A DNA stretch of 64,000 nt from Bacteroidetes bacterium UBA1941 (GTDB lineage Bacteria; Bacteroidota; Bacteroidia; Chitinophagales; LD1). The notes below the pieces were generated by a model that had not been told where the DNA came from, did not search any database, and was given only the letters and a program-made list of their open reading frames with translations. Within the stretch, counting starts at the first letter, position 1. Every line of letters begins with the position of its first letter. The translations under genes were made by a program, and so were the position numbers. Location: the NCBI GenBank assembly GCA_002336805.1, contig DDEZ01000006.1:62001-126000 (forward strand), given 5' to 3'. This document shows positions 24,269 through 31,123 of the stretch, one piece after another.

Positions 24269-25285
24269 ATGCAGATACTCTCTGACATAGAGCTCAAAGA
24301 CCTCACTACTTTCCATATCCCTGCGCGTGCGCGCCATTTCGCAGAGGTGACCTCAGTAGATGATATACTGGAGCTGCAAAACACCAAAGTATTTCGCGAG
24401 AGCAAAAAGCTGATCCTGGGCGGTGGTAGCAATCTGCTCCTGACCAAAGATTTTGACGGGCTGGTGGTCAAGGTCTCCATACCCGGCATCACACTGGAGC
24501 GCGAGGATATGCATCACTACTACCTGCGTGTAGAGGCCGGAGTGGTCTGGCATCAGTTTGTAATGCACTGTGTGGATCACGGGTACGCGGGCGTGGAAAA
24601 TATGGCTCTGATACCCGGCCAGACAGGTGCTGCACCCATGCAGAATATCGGTGCATATGGTGTAGAGATGAAGGATGTCTGCACCCGTGTAGAAGCTATA
24701 CATGTCGACACCGGCGAGGTGGTCTCTTTCACTGCTGCAGACTGCGATTTTGGATATAGAGAGAGTGTCTTTAAGAATAAACTTAAAGACCAGTTCATTA
24801 TTACAGCAGTACATTTTCGTCTGAATAAAGAACCTCGCTTCAATATCAGCTATGGCGATATCAAAGCCACACTGGATGAGATGAAGGTCTTTGATCTCAA
24901 TATCAAAGCTGTGAGCGAGGCTGTGATCAAAATACGCTCTTCTAAACTGCCGGACCCCGCTATACTGGGCAATGCAGGGAGCTTTTTCAAAAATCCTACG
25001 GTCTCCTTTGAGAAATGCAGCGAGCTGATAGCGCAGTACCCGCTCATGCCCAACTATCCCCAGGCCTCAGGTGAAGTAAAGCTACCTGCAGGCTGGCTCA
25101 TAGAGCAGTGCGGCTGGAAGGGCAGACGTGTAGGTAATACTGGCTCGCATGCCAGGCAGGCACTCGTCCTCGTGAACTATGGCGGCGCTACAGGCCATGA
25201 GGTCTACCAGCTCGCTATGGATATCCGCCAGTCCGTAATGGATAAATTTGGCGTAGAGATCAACCCCGAGGTAAATCTGATTTAG
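24269..25285 (+). CDS. murB: UDP-N-acetylenolpyruvoylglucosamine reductase
   Basis: FAD enzyme that reduces UDP-GlcNAc-enolpyruvate to UDP-N-acetylmuramate with NADPH, an early cytoplasmic step of peptidoglycan synthesis. The 338-residue protein is type I (E. coli-like). FAD is held by LGGGSNLLLT (about residues 50-59) and IPGQTGAAPMQNIGAYG; the catalytic serine is in GNAGSFFKNP, and the C-terminal glutamate in EINPEVNLI. The identification is secure. Confidence 0.97.
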   Translation: MQILSDIELKDLTTFHIPARARHFAEVTSVDDILELQNTKVFRESKKLILGGGSNLLLTKDFDGLVVKVSIPGITLEREDMHHYYLRVEAGVVWHQFVMHCVDHGYAGVENMALIPGQTGAAPMQNIGAYGVEMKDVCTRVEAIHVDTGEVVSFTAADCDFGYRESVFKNKLKDQFIITAVHFRLNKEPRFNISYGDIKATLDEMKVFDLNIKAVSEAVIKIRSSKLPDPAILGNAGSFFKNPTVSFEKCSELIAQYPLMPNYPQASGEVKLPAGWLIEQCGWKGRRVGNTGSHARQALVLVNYGGATGHEVYQLAMDIRQSVMDKFGVEINPEVNLI

Positions 25286-25309
25286 TTAGGTGTGGTTTTA
25301 AATTCTATC

Positions 25310-25337
25310 TAAATACTTAATACTAACTACTAAATAC
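25310..25337 (+). repeat. Heptad repeat (4 units) before the SDR gene
   Basis: Units TAAATAC, TTAATAC, TAACTAC and TAAATAC follow one another, the same TNANTAC consensus as at 23554-23581. The array ends six bases before the TTG start of the SDR gene; both arrays are followed by TGA plus four bases and then the start codon. Confidence 0.7.
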
Positions 25338-25343
25338 TGAGCA

Positions 25344-26048
25344 TTGAAAAACATCATCATCACTGGCGCATCCAAAGGAATAGGCAGATCTATAGCCCTG
25401 CATTTTGCAAAAAACGGCTACGCTGTAGCAGCCTGCGCCAGAGGTGAGAAGGATATTAAAGCACTGGAGGCGGAGGTTGCAGCCCTCGCACCTGGTCAGC
25501 CACATGTATTCCGTACCTGTGATATGTCGGACAAGGCTCAGATAGCAGCCTTCGCTGCTGATATAAAGGCTGCCTGGGACCACGTCCACATCCTGGTCAA
25601 TAATGCCGGCGTATTCCTGCCCGGCCAGGTGATCAATGAGGAAGAAGGTACGCTGGAGAAACTGATCGATACCAATCTCTATAGCGCTTATCATATGACC
25701 CGACACTTTGTACAGGGCATGATCAGCTATGGCCGCGCGCATATCTTTAATATGTGCTCCGTAGCCTCTATCAACGCCTACCCCAATGGCGGCTCTTACA
25801 GTATCTCAAAATTTGCCCTGCTGGGCCTATCTAAAGCGCTACGCGAAGAACTGAAACCTCATGCCGTCAAAGTAACCTCCCTACTGCCGGGCGCTACCTA
25901 TACCGACTCCTGGACAGGTGCGGGTATAGAAGAGTCGCGATTTATGAAGGCAGAAGATATCGCGCAGACAGTTTGGGATATCTATCATCTTTCTAAGACA
26001 ACGGTGGTAGAAGAAGTGCTGCTGCGCCCGGTACCGGGTGATATCTAG
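25344..26048 (+). CDS. Short-chain dehydrogenase/reductase
   Basis: A 234-residue NAD(P)-dependent oxidoreductase. It appears to start with TTG at 25344, giving MKNIIITGASKGIGRSIALHF; no ATG lies in a suitable place. The cofactor motif TGASKGIG is at residues 7-14, the NNAG motif is in ILVNNAGVF, and the catalytic Ser and YxxxK are in MCSVAS and YSISK. The fold and chemistry are clear, the substrate is not. The heptad array sits immediately upstream with the same spacing to the start codon as at the HAD phosphatase gene. Confidence 0.87.
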   Translation: MKNIIITGASKGIGRSIALHFAKNGYAVAACARGEKDIKALEAEVAALAPGQPHVFRTCDMSDKAQIAAFAADIKAAWDHVHILVNNAGVFLPGQVINEEEGTLEKLIDTNLYSAYHMTRHFVQGMISYGRAHIFNMCSVASINAYPNGGSYSISKFALLGLSKALREELKPHAVKVTSLLPGATYTDSWTGAGIEESRFMKAEDIAQTVWDIYHLSKTTVVEEVLLRPVPGDI

Positions 26049-26142
26049 TCTAAATTCTGTTAAAGCAAAGGCCTGGAAGCGCAGCTATTTGAAAAATATC
26101 GCTCAGAAATATAATTTAGCAGACATTAAATCTCTTATAGCC

Positions 26143-26628
26143 ATGAAAAGAATGTTCCTCTTTGTAAGCGCGGTGATAGTATTGAGCCTTTCTGCATCAG
26201 CCCAAAAGGCTGCTACTGTTGAGGCAGATCCGAAGGCTGCCAAGCCTGTCAATCCCAATGCACCAAAGATCAAGTTCGTAGAGGAGTCTTATGATTTCGG
26301 TACCGTGGTAGAGGGACCTCAGGTCACACATGACTTTAAGTTTAAGAATGAAGGCAAAGAGCCTTTGGTCCTGTCTAATGTACACGCCTCTTGCGGCTGT
26401 ACTGTGCCTACCTGGCCCAAGGAGCCTATCCTGCCGGGCAAGGAGTCTGTGATATCCGCTACATACAATACATCTGGCCGTCCGGGCGCTTTTACTAAAA
26501 CGATCACTGTAGAGTCAAATACCGGTGATGGCAGCAAGGTAGTGACCATCCGCGGTGAGGTGATCAAGCCTGAGCAGGACAAAAGCATCCCGCTGGCTAA
26601 GCCATCTATGCTGAAGACCAATAACTAA
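26143..26628 (+). CDS. DUF1573 exported protein
   Basis: A 161-residue protein when started at the ATG at 26143, where a clear signal peptide begins (MKRMFLFVSAVIVLSLSASAQ). The mature domain is an immunoglobulin-like fold of the DUF1573 (ASPM/SPD-2/Hydin-related) family: FVEESYDFGTVVEGP, then HDFKFKNEG and the signature cysteines SCGCTVP. Such proteins are abundant in Bacteroidota envelopes and their role is unknown. A strong terminator follows. Confidence 0.88.
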   Translation: MKRMFLFVSAVIVLSLSASAQKAATVEADPKAAKPVNPNAPKIKFVEESYDFGTVVEGPQVTHDFKFKNEGKEPLVLSNVHASCGCTVPTWPKEPILPGKESVISATYNTSGRPGAFTKTITVESNTGDGSKVVTIRGEVIKPEQDKSIPLAKPSMLKTNN

Positions 26629-26655
26629 CTTGATTTCCGGTTTCGGAAGTTAGCT

Positions 26656-26687
26656 ACCGGCAATGCAGTCTCTGTATTGCCGGTTTT
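26656..26687 (+). terminator. Intrinsic terminator after the DUF1573 gene
   Basis: ACCGGCAAT and ATTGCCGGT form a perfect 9-bp stem around an 11-base loop, followed by TTTTGCTTT. It is 28 bases after the DUF1573 stop. Confidence 0.7.
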
Positions 26688-26752
26688 GCTTTGACCCGAT
26701 CTCTTGCTACTTGCCACTTTTTTACCGACCTTCGTTTTGCTAAAAAAGTGCT

Positions 26753-27982
26753 ATGCCATCTATATCTACCAAGGGCCAGCAGATGCCCGCATCGCCTATC
26801 CGCAAACTCGTACCATACGCAGACGGAGCGAAGAAAAAAGGAACGAAAGTTTACCACCTCAATATAGGACAGCCGGACCTCGAGACGCCCAAGCAGTTTT
26901 GGGATAAACTCGCTCACCTCGATATGAAGGTGTTGGAGTATTGCCCCAGCAATGGCTTGGCCAGCTATAGGGAGAAGTTCTCTGAGTACTACAATAGGCT
27001 CGGTATAAAAGTAGACTCATCTAACTTTATCATCACCAATGGCGGCTCTGAGGCGCTGCTCTTCACCATGATGAGCTGCATCAATGAAGGCGAAGAAGTG
27101 ATCATCCCCGAGCCGATGTATGCCAACTATATCAGTTTTGCTACTACCAGCCATATCACAGTCAGGCCGATATCATGCTCGCTAGAGAATGGTTTTGCAC
27201 TGCCACCGATCGCAGACTTTGAAAAACTCATCACAGATAAGACCAAGGCTATCCTCATCTGCAATCCTAATAATCCGACAGGCTACCTCTACAGCCGCGA
27301 GGAACTGGAGGTACTCCGCGGCCTGGCTCTGAAGTATGATCTCTACCTCTTCGTAGATGAAGTGTACCGTGAGTTTGTTTACGGAGATGAGAAGCACTTT
27401 TCTGCGCTCAATCTAGAGGGCCTCGACAATAATGTAGTGGTGATAGACTCTATCTCCAAGCGCTTTAGCGCCTGTGGTGCACGCATCGGCGCGCTAGTGA
27501 CACGCAATCAGGATATCCTCGCCGCTGCTATGAAATTTGCGCAGGCGCGTCTCAGCCCGCCATCTCTGGGCCAGATAGCAGGGGAGAGCCTCTTTGATCT
27601 CGGTCAGGACTACTATGATGGCGTGAAGCAGGAATACCAGTCCCGCCGTGACCTCATGGTAGCGCTGCTCAATAATATACCGGGCGTTAAATGCCCTACT
27701 CCTGGCGGCGCTTTCTACGCAGTAGCACAGCTGCCGGTAGATGACGCGGATGCATTCTGCCAGTGGATGCTGGAGTCATTCTCTCATAATGGTGCTACCG
27801 TGATGATGGCTCCTGCCTCAGGATTCTACTCTACCAAGGGCTCCGGTCGCAATGAAGTGCGCCTGGCCTATGTGCTGAATGGCAATGACCTGACAGCAGC
27901 TATGGAGTGCCTCGCCCAGGGTATCAAAGAGTACCAGCAAAAGAGTGCTAACGTGATCAATCTCAAAACACAGACAGTATGA
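26753..27982 (+). CDS. Class I/II PLP-dependent aminotransferase (AspB-like)
   Basis: A 409-residue cytoplasmic aminotransferase. The PLP lysine is in SISKRFSACGARIG; CNPNNPTGYLYS and the DEVYREFVYG block bind cofactor, and the C-terminal Arg of NEVRLAYVLN should hold the substrate carboxylate. It belongs to the aspartate aminotransferase group, but family members act on several amino acids. The EVE-domain gene starts inside its stop codon (ATGA overlap). Confidence 0.9.
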   Translation: MPSISTKGQQMPASPIRKLVPYADGAKKKGTKVYHLNIGQPDLETPKQFWDKLAHLDMKVLEYCPSNGLASYREKFSEYYNRLGIKVDSSNFIITNGGSEALLFTMMSCINEGEEVIIPEPMYANYISFATTSHITVRPISCSLENGFALPPIADFEKLITDKTKAILICNPNNPTGYLYSREELEVLRGLALKYDLYLFVDEVYREFVYGDEKHFSALNLEGLDNNVVVIDSISKRFSACGARIGALVTRNQDILAAAMKFAQARLSPPSLGQIAGESLFDLGQDYYDGVKQEYQSRRDLMVALLNNIPGVKCPTPGGAFYAVAQLPVDDADAFCQWMLESFSHNGATVMMAPASGFYSTKGSGRNEVRLAYVLNGNDLTAAMECLAQGIKEYQQKSANVINLKTQTV

Positions 27983-28386
27983 ACTATTGGCTCATAAAAT
28001 CTGAACCTTCTACCTACTCGATAGACAATCTCAAAGCCGAGAAGCAGACCTTCTGGAGCGGCGTGCGCAACTATGCCGCCCGCAATAATATGCAGGCTAT
28101 GAAGAAAGGGGACATCTGCCTCTTCTATCACTCAGTGACAGACCCCGCAGTAGTAGGCCTGGCTAAAGTAGTGAAGGAGTCCTATCAAGACCCCACTACA
28201 GAGGAGCCGGCATGGGTGGTAGTGGATGTACAGTTTATGAAGAAATTTAAGACGCCTGTCCCCCTGCCCCAGATCAAGCAGGATAAGAAGCTGGCCAATA
28301 TGGACCTCCTGCGCCTGAGCCGCCTCTCCGTACAGGCCGTCAAAAAGGACGAGTACGATCATATCCTCAAACTCGCAGGAGAATAA
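27979..28386 (+). CDS. EVE domain protein (modified-base-binding fold)
   Basis: A 135-residue single-domain protein. MNYWLIKSEPSTYSIDNL and WSGVRNYAARNNMQAMKKGD are the hallmark EVE segments, with the aromatic cage residues Trp and Tyr. EVE domains belong to the PUA-like superfamily and bind modified bases in DNA or RNA (Thy28-like). In bacteria of this kind it usually stands alone with housekeeping genes; here it is translationally coupled to an aminotransferase, without signs of a defence island. Confidence 0.9.
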   Translation: MNYWLIKSEPSTYSIDNLKAEKQTFWSGVRNYAARNNMQAMKKGDICLFYHSVTDPAVVGLAKVVKESYQDPTTEEPAWVVVDVQFMKKFKTPVPLPQIKQDKKLANMDLLRLSRLSVQAVKKDEYDHILKLAGE

Positions 28387-28399
28387 GACACTCACTATA

Positions 28400-29080
28400 A
28401 TGGCCGGCAAAAGCTTCTTTGATGTACTACGCGATTCTATCCATCAGATCGTATCAGGTGAGGAGGTCACAGAAGATTCCGGCCCTCAGCAGCAGCGCAA
28501 GCTAGCCGCCAGGGCCGATATGGAGCATGCAGTGATCGTGCTCGCTACAGAGGTAATGCGCCTCAATGGCAACGCCTCTGACGAGACAGAAACAATGCTC
28601 TTTAAGTTTCTCGAGCGCAACTTTGGCAAGACAGGCATCAAGCGCCGCAAGCAGGTGAGTGACCATGTCTTTGTAGGACCGCAGGCCTTTACCCGTATGG
28701 CCTGCGAGCAGCTGAAGGCACTCTCTACGCATGCGAGCCACTTCGAGATCATCAAGCTGCTCTATGATATTGCTTCGGTTGATGACTTTGTGACAGCCAA
28801 AGAACACAACACCATTCAGAAGATAGCAGGCTATCTGGGCATTTCTCCGGAGGAGCTCAAAGCTGTGAAGCAGCTGTATAGCAAGGTCAATAATCCCTTT
28901 GCCCTCCTGGAGATGGAGGAGACCATAGAGATCGCTCAGGTCAAGGCGGCCTATCGCAAAATGGTGCTCCGATACCACCCCGATAAGCGGAAAGATAAGG
29001 TAGATGTAGAGGAGGCCAATCGCAAATTTCGCGAGATCAAGAGAGCCTATGAGCAGATCATCAGGCAGCTAAAGGGTTAA
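28400..29080 (+). CDS. TerB-like plus J-domain co-chaperone (DjlA-like)
   Basis: A 226-residue protein. Residues about 35-150 are alpha-helical and resemble the TerB/DjlA central domain (VIVLATEVMRLNGNASDETE and SVDDFVTAKEHNTIQKIAGYLGIS). Residues about 170-226 form a J domain with the HPD motif in RYHPDKRK, which stimulates Hsp70 ATPase. DjlA proteins have an N-terminal membrane helix; I see none, so it should be soluble. The start follows the EVE stop by 13 bases, and the stop overlaps the convergent terC end by four. Confidence 0.85.
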   Translation: MAGKSFFDVLRDSIHQIVSGEEVTEDSGPQQQRKLAARADMEHAVIVLATEVMRLNGNASDETETMLFKFLERNFGKTGIKRRKQVSDHVFVGPQAFTRMACEQLKALSTHASHFEIIKLLYDIASVDDFVTAKEHNTIQKIAGYLGISPEELKAVKQLYSKVNNPFALLEMEETIEIAQVKAAYRKMVLRYHPDKRKDKVDVEEANRKFREIKRAYEQIIRQLKG

Positions 29081-29832
29081 TGCTTCTTCGGGAAGTTGAA
29101 CAGCAGCGAGCTCAATATCGGCATGCCAAATATCGAAACAGTCAGGATAGAAAAATACAGGTCGGTCTTGTGGCCGTCTACGATCTCTGCCATCTCTTTA
29201 GGCATATAGGGTACGAAGAAAGACATGATCAGCTTGACGCTGAGTAGCCCGATGATAGTAAAGGCGATCGTCTCCAGAAATGGGAAATGCTCCATCAGCT
29301 TCACAAAGTAGCCCGCCACGATCCGCATGGCTATGATGCCTATGAAAACACCGATACATACCAGCACCGTATTATCTGTGAAAGCCACCGCGGCAAAGAC
29401 ATTGTCTATAGAAAAGGTAAGATCCATAAACTCTACCATGAGGACTGTACTCATGAATGGTGACAGGAGCTTAAAGCGCTTCTTGGTGATGTGCGGCTCC
29501 TCTATGGCAGCCTTGCCGGTCAGTTTTTTGTAAAAGAAATTGATAAAGATATAGAGCAGGTATGCTCCGCCCACCAGTTTCAGCCAGTTGATCTTGATCA
29601 GTATACTCGCAAAAAGGAGGCAGGCTCCGCGGAAGATATAAGCCAGGATGATACCGATACGCAGTGCTTTTTTGCGCTGCTGTATAGGCAGGTCGCGCAC
29701 CATGGTAGCGAGTACTGCGGCATTATCTACCGATAGCAGGCTCTCTATGAGGATCAGGTTCAGGATCACAAAAGCCGCGACCTTGAGGTCTGGGCCGAGG
29801 TGCTGATGCAGAAAGGAGAGGATGGATTCCAC
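29077..29832 (-). CDS. TerC family integral membrane protein
   Basis: A 251-residue protein with about seven transmembrane helices. The two acidic signature motifs LLSVDNAAVLATMV (about residues 33-46) and TFSIDNVFAAVAF (about 138-150) are present in both halves. Members named Alx and MeeF-like are linked to manganese export and metallation of secreted enzymes; others were first associated with tellurite resistance. The actual ion here is not shown by the sequence. The gene is convergent with the J-domain gene. Confidence 0.9.
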   Translation of the reverse strand: MESILSFLHQHLGPDLKVAAFVILNLILIESLLSVDNAAVLATMVRDLPIQQRKKALRIGIILAYIFRGACLLFASILIKINWLKLVGGAYLLYIFINFFYKKLTGKAAIEEPHITKKRFKLLSPFMSTVLMVEFMDLTFSIDNVFAAVAFTDNTVLVCIGVFIGIIAMRIVAGYFVKLMEHFPFLETIAFTIIGLLSVKLIMSFFVPYMPKEMAEIVDGHKTDLYFSILTVSIFGMPILSSLLFNFPKKH

Positions 29833-29908
29833 GCTGGCTAAATTACAATTTATGGGCTATGCCCGTCTTGAAAATTACCTCTATTATTGTACCAATAATG
29901 CTGTGTAT

Positions 29909-30340
29909 ATGATCTGGAGCACAAAGCCCGAGACCCACCTGGTCAATAACTACTCTGCCGCCCACATGGGTACGCACCTGGGTATAGAGATCACAGACGT
30001 GGGTGATGACTATATCACAGGCCGTATGCCGGTAGATGAGCGTACCAGGCAGCCCTATGGTATCCTGCATGGAGGTGCATCATGCGTACTGGCGGAGACA
30101 CTGGGCAGTATCGGTGGGGCTTTTTGTGTGGATATACATACGCAGATAGTGGTAGGCCTGGAGATCAATGCCAACCACCTCCGCCCGGTCACCTCCGGCT
30201 ATGTCATAGGTACGGCGGGCCCCATACACCTGGGCAAGACCACTCATGTATGGGATATCAAGATCACCAATGAGAAAGGCGACCTGGTGTGCATCAGCCG
30301 CCTCACGCTGGCCGTACGTGATATGCCTAAAAGGGCCTGA
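29909..30340 (+). CDS. Hotdog-fold thioesterase (PaaI/menaquinone thioesterase-like)
   Basis: Hydrolyses an acyl-CoA thioester. I choose the ATG at 29909 (MIWSTKPETHL, 143 residues), since homology starts there and longer in-frame starts would run into terC. The hotdog motif GILHGGASCVLAET with catalytic Glu/His region and VVGLEINANHLRPV are typical of the YbgC/PaaI subgroup, including 1,4-dihydroxy-2-naphthoyl-CoA thioesterases. Which CoA ester is used cannot be told. yraN follows three bases after the stop. Confidence 0.87.
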   Translation: MIWSTKPETHLVNNYSAAHMGTHLGIEITDVGDDYITGRMPVDERTRQPYGILHGGASCVLAETLGSIGGAFCVDIHTQIVVGLEINANHLRPVTSGYVIGTAGPIHLGKTTHVWDIKITNEKGDLVCISRLTLAVRDMPKRA

Positions 30341-30343
30341 GGC

Positions 30344-30700
30344 ATGGCAAGGCATAACGATCTGGGCAAACGTGGCGAGGATATAGCAGCGACCTATCTG
30401 ACAGGTAAGGGCCATACTATCCTCATCAGAAACTACCGGTATGAGAAATCTGAAGTAGATATCATATCTCGGATAGGCGATACGATCGTTTTCACTGAGG
30501 TCAAAACACGGACCTCAGATGCTTTTGGGTACCCTGAGGACGCCGTATCTGCACGCAAGCAGGCACAGCTCAAACTAGCCATGGAGCAGTATGTGCTGGA
30601 GCATAATATCACCTCGGAGCCGCGCTTTGATATCATATCTATCATCGCCACTGCATCTAATACGGATATCCATCACATAGAGGATGCCTTCTATCACTAG
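30344..30700 (+). CDS. yraN: UPF0102/YraN family nuclease-like protein
   Basis: A 118-residue protein of the YraN family, with a compact PD-(D/E)XK nuclease-like fold: the conserved N-terminal GKRGEDIAATYLTGKGH, the Asp of EVDIIS and the EVK of VFTEVKTR are all present. Function is not firmly established, though it is proposed to act on DNA. In many bacteria it follows the ribonuclease HII gene; here it sits in a short operon with the thioesterase. Its end overlaps the converging minus-strand gene by four bases. Confidence 0.9.
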   Translation: MARHNDLGKRGEDIAATYLTGKGHTILIRNYRYEKSEVDIISRIGDTIVFTEVKTRTSDAFGYPEDAVSARKQAQLKLAMEQYVLEHNITSEPRFDIISIIATASNTDIHHIEDAFYH

Positions 30701-31074
30701 TGTAGGAAGACGACAGTGCCCCTGTGTATCTGTAGCGGCTCTGAGAGGCTGATGCGGTAGAGCACCTCGTAGGTGTAGCAGCCTACCGGCAGGTAGGAGT
30801 GATCAAAGCTCCCGTCCCAGTCTTTATTTATGTCATACGTGCTGAAGACGCGTGCTCCGCTGCGGTCATAGACATCCAGATGGTAGTATTCTGCAGGGCA
30901 GGCAGTACTGATGTGAAAGTACTCACACCCTTTGCAGTCATCACTGAGTGAGATAGAGGCGGGTATGTCTGGGCAGCCTTTGCTCTCAAAGCTGTGAGTG
31001 ATGGAGGCATCATCCCTCGCCTGCACTGCCAGTACGGATAGTGCAGCCAGCTGCAATAAAGCCCAACGGAACAT
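30697..31074 (-). CDS. Exported minimal protein resembling a T9SS type-B (gliding motility) C-terminal domain
   Basis: A 125-residue protein with a signal peptide (residues 1-19) followed by about 100 residues. The segment HLDVYDRSGARVFS, then DINKDWDGSF and LPVGCYTYEVLYRI match the pattern of the CHU_C/gliding-motility C-terminal domain (f.IydRwG..VF, WDG, lpdG.Y.Y). Such domains normally end large T9SS cargo proteins; here it is almost the whole protein. It has paired cysteines (KGC, DDCKGCEY, TACP) that may form disulfides. It is 49 bases downstream of tamL on the same strand. Confidence 0.65.
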   Translation of the reverse strand: MFRWALLQLAALSVLAVQARDDASITHSFESKGCPDIPASISLSDDCKGCEYFHISTACPAEYYHLDVYDRSGARVFSTYDINKDWDGSFDHSYLPVGCYTYEVLYRISLSEPLQIHRGTVVFLH

Positions 31075-31123
31075 AAGCCTGCTTTATATCACAAACGCAG
31101 AAGTGGTGCAGGTATTGCCGGTA

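Noticed and set aside
27979..28386. EVE-domain gene as a sign of a defence island
   Set aside because: Neighbours are an aminotransferase and a J-domain protein; no restriction, methylase or mobile genes are near.
29077..29832. TerC and the nearby TerB-like domain as a tellurite-resistance (ter) cluster
   Set aside because: The TerB-like part belongs to a DjlA-like J-domain protein, and TerA, TerD, TerE and TerZ are absent.
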